Source: Candidatus Binatia bacterium
GTDB lineage: Bacteria; Desulfobacterota; Binatia; HRBIN30
DNA length: 64,000 nucleotides
NCBI GenBank assembly: GCA_937925685.1
Contig: CALAMI010000008.1
Coordinates: forward strand, 1-64,000
Reading direction: 5' to 3'
The position numbers and the translations under genes were made by a program. This document shows, piece after piece, positions 16,552 to 24,618 of this stretch. The number at the start of each line of letters is the position of its first letter. The stretch's first letter is position 1. The notes beneath the pieces were generated by a model that saw only the letters and a list, made by a program, of their open reading frames with translations, was not told the DNA's origin and did no database searches.

Positions 16552-18787
16552 AGGTCGCATCCCAGAAAAGTTGTTTGGGTTCGGAGCAATCGCCTGGATC
16601 ACGCTTTTTTTTACCTTGGCGGCACACGCCTTCACTACCGAGTTGCCCGCCGATTTGCCGGTTCAAGTGGAAGCTGACTCCCTGGTGTATGACCGGGACC
16701 GTGATGTTCTCGTGGCCACTGGCCGCGTGGTCGTGCGTTATGGCGAGATCGAGGTGCTTGCAGAGAAGGTGGTCGTGGAGCGGTCCACCTCTGTGGTCCA
16801 TGCCGAGGGCGGCGTTCGCGTCGACAGCCCTGAGGGAGTGTTGTTTGCCGATCGAGCTCGCATCGACCTCGAACAAGAAGTTGGTGAATTGAAAGGTGCA
16901 GCCCTTCGTTCGCGGAGGCTGCAATACTCGTTGTGGGGCAGCTCCATGGAAAAGTTTGCTGGTCAGCGTTACCGCATCGTCAATGGCCGCTTTACCACAT
17001 GCAACTGCGAAGAGGGCCGTCAGAGCTGGAGTATTGCGGCAAATGACCTCGAAGTGACCGTGGAGGGTTACGGGGTCGCTCGCGGTGCCACGTTCAACAT
17101 ACTCGATTTCCCTGTTCTTTACTTGCCGCGCATTGCCTTTCCAGTGCAACGCGAGCGGCAAAGCGGGTTTTTGATGCCCCGCTTCGGAGCGTCAAACCAG
17201 CGTGGGTTTCAAACGGTAATCCCCTTTTACTGGGCCATTGATCCGAGTCGTGAGGCGACCTTCGGTTTCGATCTGGAGACTGGGGCGCGGATTGGTGCCT
17301 TGGCCGAATACCGCTACCGCTCGAGCTTAGATGATCGAGGAACCCTTGCATTTTCCTATTTCAACGAATTTTTGCGCGGAGATCGTGTGCGAGGGTCCAA
17401 AACCGTCCCGCAGGACCGCTGGAGTGTCTCTAGCGCCGTGGACCACCGCTTGGGGAAGACCCTGCAACTCTATGCGGATGGGAACCTGATAAGTGACGAT
17501 CAGTTTTTTCGGGAGATGAATACGTACTCGTTCGAGCGCGGGCGAACGGTGTACTTGCGTACGTTACCGTACACCACTTCGCGTGTCGGTGGGATCTACG
17601 TATTTCCTCGCTCCCTCCTGGCACTCGATGCCACATATTTTCAGGACCTGACCGACCCGTTGGAGTCCCGGACGGTGCACACGACGCCGCGCCTGTGGTG
17701 GACGGGACAAGTGCCGTTACAGACGTGGCTGCTGGCGGACTGGTCCGCAGGGTGGACACAATTCGAGCGAAGCCAGGGGCCCGCGGGCGCTCGTTTACTC
17801 GCGCAACCACGAGTGGTCGCAAGTATTCCGTTGTCGCCATGGGGATACGGCCTGGTTTCTGCAAAGTTTTGGCAAAGCGCTTATGCCCTCCATCGAACCC
17901 AACCGCTCTCGGCTACCGGCGAGGCTCGGAGCCTACCAGCGACCTCGCATCGGGAACAAATAGAGGTAAGGGTCGAGGCCGGAAGTATGCTGCAGCGAGT
18001 GTACGAATTCCCTTATTGGGGAATGGATAGGCTGAAACACACCATAGAGCCGGTGGCTCAGTATTACTACGTTCCTTCAGTACGGCAGGAGGAATTACCT
18101 TTTTTTGACGCATTGGACCGGGTCAACCACCGCAATGTTCTGGCCTATGGGGTGGTAAGCCGGCTGCTGGGCCGGTTTCCTTCGCCAAGCAGTCACCAAG
18201 CCGGCGGGTCACGAGCAGGGACCACGCGCGAACTTGCGCGGGTATCGCTACTGCAAGCTTACGATGTAAGTCGGGTCGTTCCACCAGTCACGCAGCGACT
18301 GACCGAGAGTCATTTGTCCGACCTCGACATCTGGGGAACGGTGAACCCAAGCCGCTCTTTATCGTTCCGTTTTGCCGGTACGTTGGATACGCAGGCTGCC
18401 GAGTTCAGTTCAACCAATGTGGGCGTGTTCGTGGAGGACCCACGCCAGCTCGACAGCGCGGTCGGGAAGCGTCTTGCCACGCGCACCAGCATGGGCGTGG
18501 CTTACCGGTTGTTGGCCAATAATGTGTTGCAGCAAATTGACGCTAACTTCGTGTTGCGGCTCACTGACTGGGCCGGGGTATCGTATGCGACTCGCTATAA
18601 CGTTCCCGCAAAGCGCTTTTTAGAGAATTACGTTGGGTTGCGCCTTGTGTCCCGCTGCGATTGTTGGTCCGTAGACCTAGCGGTTTCGAACCGCCCCAAT
18701 CCGAATGAGACAGAGGCGCGACTACAGGTAACGCTCGTTGGGCTTTCCAGCACGCGCCAAACCACGCGTGTCGCCGCTGCCCCTTAA
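16541..18787 (+). CDS. lptD: LPS-assembly outer-membrane protein LptD
   Basis: A 748-residue outer-membrane protein inserting LPS into the outer leaflet. It has a hydrophobic signal segment (about 11-32), an N-terminal OstA/LptA-like jellyroll (about 35-150, with VQVEADSLVYDRDRDVLVAT), then a large beta-barrel domain (about 200-748, with VLYLPRIAFPV and the RQSGFLMPRFG motif). Cys154/Cys156 lie at the end of the periplasmic domain and Cys706/Cys708 near the barrel end. This resembles the two cysteine pairs that form interdomain disulfides in E. coli LptD, but each pair is spaced C-x-C. ATG 16541 is chosen; GTG 16535 is an alternative. The gene ends the long plus-strand block and proves an LPS-type envelope. 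Confidence 0.92.
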   Translation: MFFEGRIPEKLFGFGAIAWITLFFTLAAHAFTTELPADLPVQVEADSLVYDRDRDVLVATGRVVVRYGEIEVLAEKVVVERSTSVVHAEGGVRVDSPEGVLFADRARIDLEQEVGELKGAALRSRRLQYSLWGSSMEKFAGQRYRIVNGRFTTCNCEEGRQSWSIAANDLEVTVEGYGVARGATFNILDFPVLYLPRIAFPVQRERQSGFLMPRFGASNQRGFQTVIPFYWAIDPSREATFGFDLETGARIGALAEYRYRSSLDDRGTLAFSYFNEFLRGDRVRGSKTVPQDRWSVSSAVDHRLGKTLQLYADGNLISDDQFFREMNTYSFERGRTVYLRTLPYTTSRVGGIYVFPRSLLALDATYFQDLTDPLESRTVHTTPRLWWTGQVPLQTWLLADWSAGWTQFERSQGPAGARLLAQPRVVASIPLSPWGYGLVSAKFWQSAYALHRTQPLSATGEARSLPATSHREQIEVRVEAGSMLQRVYEFPYWGMDRLKHTIEPVAQYYYVPSVRQEELPFFDALDRVNHRNVLAYGVVSRLLGRFPSPSSHQAGGSRAGTTRELARVSLLQAYDVSRVVPPVTQRLTESHLSDLDIWGTVNPSRSLSFRFAGTLDTQAAEFSSTNVGVFVEDPRQLDSAVGKRLATRTSMGVAYRLLANNVLQQIDANFVLRLTDWAGVSYATRYNVPAKRFLENYVGLRLVSRCDCWSVDLAVSNRPNPNETEARLQVTLVGLSSTRQTTRVAAAP

Positions 18788-18805
18788 CCGTTGCGGAAGA
18801 TTGCT

Positions 18806-19855
18806 TTAGAAGGCGCTGGGCAGGATGATGACGTCGCCTTGGAGCGCCCCACCGACAAAGTGTGGCTTGAGTGCTGTGGTGCGTCCGCGCCCCCTCGATT
18901 CTTCGGCGACGAGAATGACTCCGGATCCCGGCTTGATGGAACGCGTCGGCACGGGGCGTATTCGCGTCTGGCCGACGATGGTTCCTTGCATGGCAAAGTG
19001 GAAGACGGAACGGGTCGGATCGGCGCGACTGTCGATCCAGGTCAGGGGCAAGTCGGCGAAACAAGTCACCTCGAAGCTTGCCGAAAGTCGCTGTTCGAAC
19101 TCGTTAAACGTGTCGAACAAAAGGTTTGTTGTGGTGGGAATGGCCCGATCGAAGTCGGCGCTGCAAGGTACGAACGTAACCGTAGTGCTTACAGGGCTAG
19201 CGGTAGCGGGGTCAGGGGCCTGGTCGTAAAAGTGGTTGAGCACCAAAATGCGCGGGCAGGAACTGTACTCGCGATCGTCCAAGGCAAGAACGTTATCGCG
19301 GTTGTTCACGCCTACCGAACGTAACGTGAACGCTGGGTACTTTTGCACCGCACCACTGGTGCGTTCGATGATCGTGGCCTCGCCGACCAGCGCATTTCGC
19401 GAGCTCGGCACCTCGCCTTCGTCAATGACCACGCAGCGAAGTTCTCCGAGAAAGCCTTCGGCCAGGGGAGGGACAAGACCTGGGTGAAGGTCTTCCGGAC
19501 GGCCATCGGAAGGCCGCGGCCCAAGCCCTGCGCTTGCGACCCAAACGGTTGGCTGCTGGCGTGTTAAAGCGATTTGAAAGTCGATCACTTGCCAGAGTGG
19601 CTCCCCGGTCAAGGGGTTCGGGGCGCCATTTACGTAGAGACAGAGCAAGGAGATTCTCCCCCCTGTCGTATTGCTAACCTGAAGGATGGTGTCGCGGTCT
19701 GCATCGTGGACCACCTTTGGAAACCAAATAACCGCCCCGGGCTGATCGGTACTGATTTCCGCTCCTGCGACCGTGCACAAAACCGGGCAAGCGAAGAAAA
19801 CCAGCGAAAGGGAAGCGGTTGTTCGAGCATGGCCAATCCTCAAGGCGTGCAGCAT
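18806..19855 (-). CDS. Secreted protein of an unrecognised family, paralogue 1
   Basis: A 349-residue protein with a signal peptide (hydrophobic stretch about 14-31, likely cleavage near VAGA). ATG 19855 is preceded by AGGAGG at good spacing. I do not recognise the family. It shares ordered motifs with the two paralogues upstream: IWFPKVVHD, LTRQQPTVWVASAG, a GELRCVVID-type segment, CPRILVLNHFYD, FVPCSADF, FNEFEQRLSASFEVTCF, GQTRIRPV and a LVAEES segment near the end. Conserved cysteines suggest disulfides in the periplasm or outside the cell. It is separated from paralogue 2 by a terminator and is convergent with lptD (18-base gap). It lacks the Cys-rich insert present in paralogue 2. Confidence 0.82.
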   Translation of the reverse strand: MLHALRIGHARTTASLSLVFFACPVLCTVAGAEISTDQPGAVIWFPKVVHDADRDTILQVSNTTGGRISLLCLYVNGAPNPLTGEPLWQVIDFQIALTRQQPTVWVASAGLGPRPSDGRPEDLHPGLVPPLAEGFLGELRCVVIDEGEVPSSRNALVGEATIIERTSGAVQKYPAFTLRSVGVNNRDNVLALDDREYSSCPRILVLNHFYDQAPDPATASPVSTTVTFVPCSADFDRAIPTTTNLLFDTFNEFEQRLSASFEVTCFADLPLTWIDSRADPTRSVFHFAMQGTIVGQTRIRPVPTRSIKPGSGVILVAEESRGRGRTTALKPHFVGGALQGDVIILPSAF

Positions 19856-19966
19856 GTAATCCTCCTAGCTTACTTTGGGAACAGAGCGAAGCGCAGGGCG
19901 GGATCGGGGGACGCGATCGGCGGGGCTACCATTGCATCATCGATCTGAGGTAACTTGGGAGCAATG

Positions 19967-19999
19967 AAAAAGGGCAGAAGCCTTTGGCTTCTGCCCTTT
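19967..19999 (-). terminator. Rho-independent terminator after paralogue 2
   Basis: A perfect 14-base-pair inverted repeat (arms 19969-19982 and 19986-19999) with a three-base loop. Read on the minus strand it ends CCCTTTTT, giving a U-run. It lies 25 bases after the stop of the gene at 20025-21269 and before paralogue 1, so paralogue 1 must be transcribed separately. Confidence 0.88.
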
Positions 20000-20024
20000 C
20001 CACGCCTGACCGGGCCGTTTCGCT

Positions 20025-21269
20025 TCAGTTGTTCGGACTTAAGACAATGAAGTCGGAGCGATCGCGACTACCGGTGAAGTGGACGTTTTCCGCACTACTG
20101 TTGACCACCCCGCCGTCATCCCGTCGAGTCAACAAACGTTCCGCAACCACCAGAATGCCATTGGCGCGGTCCGCCTGCTGAACAGAACGAATCCGAGTTT
20201 GCCCGCTCAAGGTTCCTTGGACTGCGACGCTGAAAATCGAGAAGGCGTTGTCAAAAGTGCCAGGCCGTGTGTCGATATCCGACAACTGTACCTCACGGAA
20301 GCACGTGAATCTTGTCGAGCTGGAGAAACGTTGTTCGAATTCGTTGAAGATCAGAAATTGCAATGTGGCTCCCCCGAGGTTGTTCTCTTGGAGCAGGAAG
20401 TCCTCGCTGCATGGGACCACCGTGATGTCCGTCGTGGCTGTTTGGCTGAGGGTCGGACTGCCACCCGAGAAATGCGACTGGATAATGGCACCATCGAAGA
20501 AGTGATTCAGGATCCAAACGTTGGGACAGCCATCGTACTCCGCGTCTGGGCCGCCAAGAACAAGGGTATCGTCCTGGTTGTTCACGGTGGTCGACTTCAG
20601 GGTGATGGCATTGTACTTCCGCGCATCGACGTCGCCTCCAAGACGGGGCGCAGACACGATGGTTGCATGACCAGCCAGGTCACCTGCAGCATTGTTGGCA
20701 GGGTTGAACCCAATGGTGGGCCGAAAGTCATCGGGATTTACTTGAACGCACTTGAGCTCCCCAATAAAAGGATCGTCTGGGACGGGAGGTATCGAAGAAT
20801 CGGCATTTGTTTGTCCTCCTGGTCCCTGCGCTCCACCACTGAGTGGAAACGTCGTCAAGCCATCCGCTGCATTGAAGGAAATGGGCTGCCGCTTGGTCAA
20901 GCGGAAGCGGAAATCGGTTTCTGTCCAGCTTTCCACGCAGCGCCCTCCCGTGGGGCAGCGGGACGAGGCTGTTTCCGGGGTGCAGGCGATGTTTGGTGCG
21001 TTACTACAGTGTCCCGTTGCATTAACCCAATAGCACCGCACGCCAACGATGGAGTTTGAAGTATTGGTAATTTGAATCTCGGTGTCCGTTGGCCGGCCGA
21101 ACAGAACACCGCTCGTGTCCACTACGACCTTTGGGAAGATCAAAATTGCACCAGAAGCGTCGGATCCAATCGTGGCGTTTGCCGCCGTCGTGGGCCCCCC
21201 TAAGGTTGCCACTCCGAGGGCCAATCCCCACAGCGCCCTGATGAACTTCGTTGCCGTCATGCTGCTCAT
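20025..21269 (-). CDS. Secreted protein of an unrecognised family, paralogue 2
   Basis: A 414-residue exported protein. ATG 21269 was chosen because AAAGGAG lies eight bases upstream; the signal peptide spans about 1-33 and probably ends at AANA. It carries the family motifs: ILIFPKVVVD, LTKRQPISF, FIGELKCVQV, GHATIV, YNAITL, CPNVWILNHFFDG, VVPCSEDF, FNEFEQRFSSS and GQTRIRSV, followed by GILVVAER. Unlike its paralogues it has a Cys-rich insertion after about residue 85 (CSNAPNIAC, CPTGGRC) that resembles modules in other exported proteins of this window. It follows paralogue 3 after 48 bases and is closed by a strong terminator, so these two form an operon. Function unknown. Confidence 0.83.
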   Translation of the reverse strand: MSSMTATKFIRALWGLALGVATLGGPTTAANATIGSDASGAILIFPKVVVDTSGVLFGRPTDTEIQITNTSNSIVGVRCYWVNATGHCSNAPNIACTPETASSRCPTGGRCVESWTETDFRFRLTKRQPISFNAADGLTTFPLSGGAQGPGGQTNADSSIPPVPDDPFIGELKCVQVNPDDFRPTIGFNPANNAAGDLAGHATIVSAPRLGGDVDARKYNAITLKSTTVNNQDDTLVLGGPDAEYDGCPNVWILNHFFDGAIIQSHFSGGSPTLSQTATTDITVVPCSEDFLLQENNLGGATLQFLIFNEFEQRFSSSTRFTCFREVQLSDIDTRPGTFDNAFSIFSVAVQGTLSGQTRIRSVQQADRANGILVVAERLLTRRDDGGVVNSSAENVHFTGSRDRSDFIVLSPNN

Positions 21270-21317
21270 CACATCGTCTCCTTTCCTCACCACCTGCTGA
21301 TGGCCCTTCATGACGTT

Positions 21318-22484
21318 TTACTCGACTGGAACCGAGATCACGTCGGTGGCATTGGGCGAGGGCAGCGGGTCGTCATTCTCACCCTGGGTTGCGCCATCGA
21401 AGCGGTTGCCTTGAATGTAGGGATTGTAGGCCGTCCACGCGGTGACCCCCGAAGCGGACGTCCGTCGGAGCTCCTCGGCAATCATCAGTGCGCCACCCTG
21501 CCCTGGGACGGGGCGAAAGCGCGTGTGCCGAGTGGTCGACCCGCCCAATGCAGCCGGCGTAAACGCCGTGGAAAGCTGGCCGAGGGGCGCAGTTAACCAG
21601 CAGTTCACCGAAAAACTTCCACTGAGGCGAGCTTCGAACTCGTCCCACGTTAGAAACTGTAACGTAATCGTGGTAGTACGGCCGTTTTCGAAATCTTGGT
21701 TGCAGGGAACTACCGTCAAAAAGGTTTCGACCGGGCAGTTATTCCCAACGCACAGCCCGACAGGTCCCAGCGAGGTTGCCGAGGAAAGCGAAAGTTGAGG
21801 GGTGCCGTGGGCGAAGTGATTGAGAATTGTGGTGTCGGGGCACGCCGCATACTCTCCGCCGGGATTGGCGTCAGTTAGCGTGAGTTCCAGGTCGGCCCCT
21901 GGCAGCACCTGGGTGTTTGCCGGAATCGCAATGGCATTGTAGGTGGAAACGTCCCCGTCCCTTCTCTGAATGGTTGCTTCGCCCTTCAGCCGGTTCCCTG
22001 GCCACGGCTGATCCGTTTCATCGACTTGGACGCACTTGAGCTCACCGGTAAAGCCCAATGGGACCGGAGGAATCAACCCCGGGTCGAATCCAGCACCGTA
22101 AGAGCCGAAGGGGCTGGTGTGATCTACCCGTCGTCCAGCGCTGGCTACCCACATGGTCGGCTGTTGCCGTGTCAAAACCAGTTGGAAGTCAGTCACAGAC
22201 CAAAGTGGTGGGTTTCCTGGCCCAGGCGGCTGATTCGGATTCACCGGAGCGCCATTTACGTAGAAACAGTGCACGAAGGCTAAACTGTTCCCCGTATTGG
22301 AAAGTTGAATGATGGTGTCACGGATACCGTCCCAAACCACTTTAGGGAAGACGACAACGGAACCACTGATCTCGGTGGTTACACTACGAACTTCTTGGCT
22401 CACTCCTATGCTTGCCCACGCAAGCACACTCAGAGCGGAAAGCCCCAACGTCCCCAAGCCCCGAAACCGCTTCTTCACTCGCAT
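21318..22484 (-). CDS. Secreted protein of an unrecognised family, paralogue 3
   Basis: A 388-residue exported protein, first gene of a two-gene operon. ATG 22484 has GAAAGGAGA just upstream; a longer frame to 22613 runs through the promoter and is rejected. The signal peptide covers about 1-29. Family motifs: VVVFPKVVWD, DTIIQLSNTG, CFYVNGAPVN, LTRQQPTMWVASAG, FTGELKCVQVD, GEATIQ, YNAIAIP, CPDTTILNHFAHG, LTVVPCNQDF, LQFLTWDEFEARLSGSF and a final MIAEEL. Alternating short hydrophobic strands and paired cysteines suggest an all-beta extracellular fold. No known catalytic motif is visible. Confidence 0.83.
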   Translation of the reverse strand: MRVKKRFRGLGTLGLSALSVLAWASIGVSQEVRSVTTEISGSVVVFPKVVWDGIRDTIIQLSNTGNSLAFVHCFYVNGAPVNPNQPPGPGNPPLWSVTDFQLVLTRQQPTMWVASAGRRVDHTSPFGSYGAGFDPGLIPPVPLGFTGELKCVQVDETDQPWPGNRLKGEATIQRRDGDVSTYNAIAIPANTQVLPGADLELTLTDANPGGEYAACPDTTILNHFAHGTPQLSLSSATSLGPVGLCVGNNCPVETFLTVVPCNQDFENGRTTTITLQFLTWDEFEARLSGSFSVNCWLTAPLGQLSTAFTPAALGGSTTRHTRFRPVPGQGGALMIAEELRRTSASGVTAWTAYNPYIQGNRFDGATQGENDDPLPSPNATDVISVPVE

Positions 22485-22834
22485 CCGCTTTCTCCTTTCT
22501 TCGCCGGGGAAAACCCGCAAGCGCCGCTCGGCTTTAACGAGCCCGGCAAGCTTGAGGATCTCTGCGTCCCCGTTCCGGCACCAACGAGCCGCACTCCGCA
22601 AGCCCCGCCCCAATTACTGCAAGCCCTTATCCTTGTCAAGCTGAAAAGCCAGCGGAGAAGGTGTGCTCGTAGGGAAAGCAAGGCGTTGTCTAGCGCTTGA
22701 CCACCCTTGAACCGTTTGGTAGAAGCCCGCGGACTTTGGGAAAAGGCCGCATCAGCGGCTGCACATTTGTGATTTTGAGGACGATAAGCCGCCAGGAGGG
22801 GGCGGCAACCCGCGGGGGAGTGAGGAGCAGGCAG
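22485..22834. other. Divergent intergenic region between paralogue 3 and the FG-GAP lipoprotein
   Basis: 350 bases containing start regions for two divergent genes. A good sigma70-type promoter reads toward paralogue 3 (listed separately). No equally clear promoter is visible toward the lipoprotein. The long in-frame extensions of both flanking frames across this stretch have no coding support. Confidence 0.5.
22611..22639 (-). promoter_or_regulatory. Sigma70-type promoter of the paralogue 3-2 operon
   Basis: On the minus strand TTGACA (22634-22639) is followed after exactly 17 bases by TAATTG (22611-22616). It leaves a leader of about 120 bases before ATG 22484. A perfect -35 at ideal spacing in a GC-rich genome makes it credible. 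Confidence 0.5.
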
Positions 22835-24493
22835 ATGAGGAAATCGCATTGGTTTGTGTTTGTGTCGTGTGCCGTGCCGGTCATGACCCTGCTAAGCGGC
22901 TGTGCGGCCAGAAAACCTCCGGTGCCGAAAGAAGCAACTCGCCTCACGGGAAAAATTCCCCAGTACACTCCAGCGCGTGCTGGATTGCCCATGGCAAAGA
23001 TCTGGAAAAGCCAGATCGCCTTTGGGGATATTAACAACGATGGGTTTGCTGACCTGGGAGCCGTGTCGCGCCTGGCAGACGGACCATGGATCTGGGTTGG
23101 CGACGGCAAAGGTGGGTGGACCGATGCCTCCAGCGGTCTTCCCCGCGAAGCATTTTGTGGCGGCGGGATGGATTTTGGCGACGTGAACCGCGATGGCAAG
23201 ATGGACGTTGCAATTGCCGACCACTGTAAAGGTGTTTTTGTTTTTCTCGGCGACGGTACAGGAAGGTGGACCTCAGCGTCAGCTGGTTTGCCGACGATTG
23301 GATGCGAAGACGTGGCTTTGGGGGATTTCAACAAGGATGGCTGCCTTGACTTGGTCACCGTTGCCGCCTCCGAGGAGGGGGTGCGAGCATTTACTGGCAA
23401 TTGCAAAGGTGTGTGGCGAGAAAGTTCAACTGGCCTCGCACACAGCGAGTGGGGCAACTCCGTTACGATGGCCGACATGAATGGCGACGGCAATCTCGAC
23501 ATCGTGGCAGCCTACGCTGCTGGCCCGCGGGTTTGGCTGGGAGACGGGCAGGGTAATTGGCAGGAGGCCTCGGCCGGTATGCCGGCACCTGAAGTCCATG
23601 GCCTTTATTGGGGTGTTGCGGTCGGTGATATTAACGGCGACGGGAGGCTCGACGTGGCGGCCACCGACCAGTCGCGTGGGCCCCAGGTATTTCTGCAAAC
23701 CGAAGGCGGGGGTTACGTGGCAACCGACACGCGCCAGTGTGTTGGCGGGGACAACCACGGGTTGTTTTGTCTGGCAGCAGCGGATTGCCCGGGAGGTTCG
23801 TGTGCGACACATGTTTGCAAAGGTGTGTGCGTGAAGGGGATGCGGGGCAATCCTTGCTTTACTGACGATGAGTGCGAGGATCTGAGCCCTCCCCGTCCTG
23901 GGCGACAACCCGAGGAGCCAAAATGTGATTTGCCGAAGAATGCGGGGCAGCAATGCAACGCGGAGGGTAATCCAGCGCAATGTGTTCCCGGTGTTTGTGC
24001 TCCGGTGCAAAACGGTCACGGTCTACCTCTCATGAACGCCTTGGGTGTGGCCATTGGCGATTTGAATAACGACGGGAAGGCGGATCTCGTGGTTGCGGGC
24101 AAAACGAACACCCGGGAAATCGGTGGCGTGTATGGTGTTTTTGCGTTCCTGGGCGACGGCAAAGGTAACTTCACATTGCTCCCTGCTTCGGCCGGGCTCC
24201 CTCATGATGGCCGGGAGCGGACCTGGGGTGTGGGCCTGGCCGACATCGATCGTGACGGGGTGCTCGATATCGGAGTAGCTTTTGGCGACGTGTTGCCACC
24301 GACGTTCCGCTCGAGCGAGCTACGACCCAAAGCTCCTCCGAAGCAAAAAGACCAAGGGTGGTGGTCGCGGCTCTTCGGGCGCAGAAATTCTGATCCTGGG
24401 AAGGTACAAACACCGCCAGCCGCGGAAGCCCCCAAGCCGCCAGAGCGAGGCCACTTCGGGTCAATCGAAGTTTGGCGCGGCTCCTTACCGTAG
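22835..24493 (+). CDS. FG-GAP/VCBS-repeat lipoprotein with Cys-rich insert
   Basis: A 552-residue lipoprotein: the signal peptide ends in the lipobox LLSGC with Cys23 as the lipidation site. ATG 22835 is preceded by GAGGAG. Seven FG-GAP-type repeats follow, each with a calcium loop such as FGDINNDGFADLG, FGDVNRDGKMDVA, LGDFNKDGCLDLV and VGDINGDGRLDVA. They probably fold as a beta-propeller. Between repeats five and six, nucleotides 23738-24005 encode a Cys-rich segment with about 13 cysteines, including CPGGSC and CVKGMRGNPC, like those in other exported proteins here. After the last repeat the tail has a WWSRLFGRR basic patch and a Pro-rich linker. FG-GAP proteins commonly mediate adhesion or binding; the ligand is unknown. 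Confidence 0.85.
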   Translation: MRKSHWFVFVSCAVPVMTLLSGCAARKPPVPKEATRLTGKIPQYTPARAGLPMAKIWKSQIAFGDINNDGFADLGAVSRLADGPWIWVGDGKGGWTDASSGLPREAFCGGGMDFGDVNRDGKMDVAIADHCKGVFVFLGDGTGRWTSASAGLPTIGCEDVALGDFNKDGCLDLVTVAASEEGVRAFTGNCKGVWRESSTGLAHSEWGNSVTMADMNGDGNLDIVAAYAAGPRVWLGDGQGNWQEASAGMPAPEVHGLYWGVAVGDINGDGRLDVAATDQSRGPQVFLQTEGGGYVATDTRQCVGGDNHGLFCLAAADCPGGSCATHVCKGVCVKGMRGNPCFTDDECEDLSPPRPGRQPEEPKCDLPKNAGQQCNAEGNPAQCVPGVCAPVQNGHGLPLMNALGVAIGDLNNDGKADLVVAGKTNTREIGGVYGVFAFLGDGKGNFTLLPASAGLPHDGRERTWGVGLADIDRDGVLDIGVAFGDVLPPTFRSSELRPKAPPKQKDQGWWSRLFGRRNSDPGKVQTPPAAEAPKPPERGHFGSIEVWRGSLP

Positions 24494-24517
24494 GTGGAGC
24501 AGCCGCTGTTGGGGTCA

Positions 24518-24554
24518 AACGAGGGCTTTCGGTTCTAGGCGGAAAGCCCTCGTT
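24518..24554 (+). terminator. Terminator hairpin after the FG-GAP lipoprotein gene
   Basis: A perfect 13-base-pair inverted repeat, AACGAGGGCTTTC (24518-24530) with its complement at 24542-24554, enclosing an 11-base loop. It sits 25 bases after the lipoprotein stop. The trailing U-run is poor (GTTGTCTT), so termination may be partial or rely on the hairpin alone. Confidence 0.65.
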
Positions 24555-24618
24555 GTCTTAGGGGGCGTGCTCGTCCCTGCATTGCGCCAGGGCGGGCATG
24601 TGAAATGATGCGGCACTC

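Noticed and set aside
20079..21059. 326-codon plus-strand frame
   Set aside because: Antisense to paralogue 2, which has a signal peptide, ribosome-binding site, terminator and paralogues in its favour.
22690..23502. 270-codon minus-strand frame
   Set aside because: Antisense to the FG-GAP lipoprotein, whose seven calcium-loop repeats confirm the plus strand.
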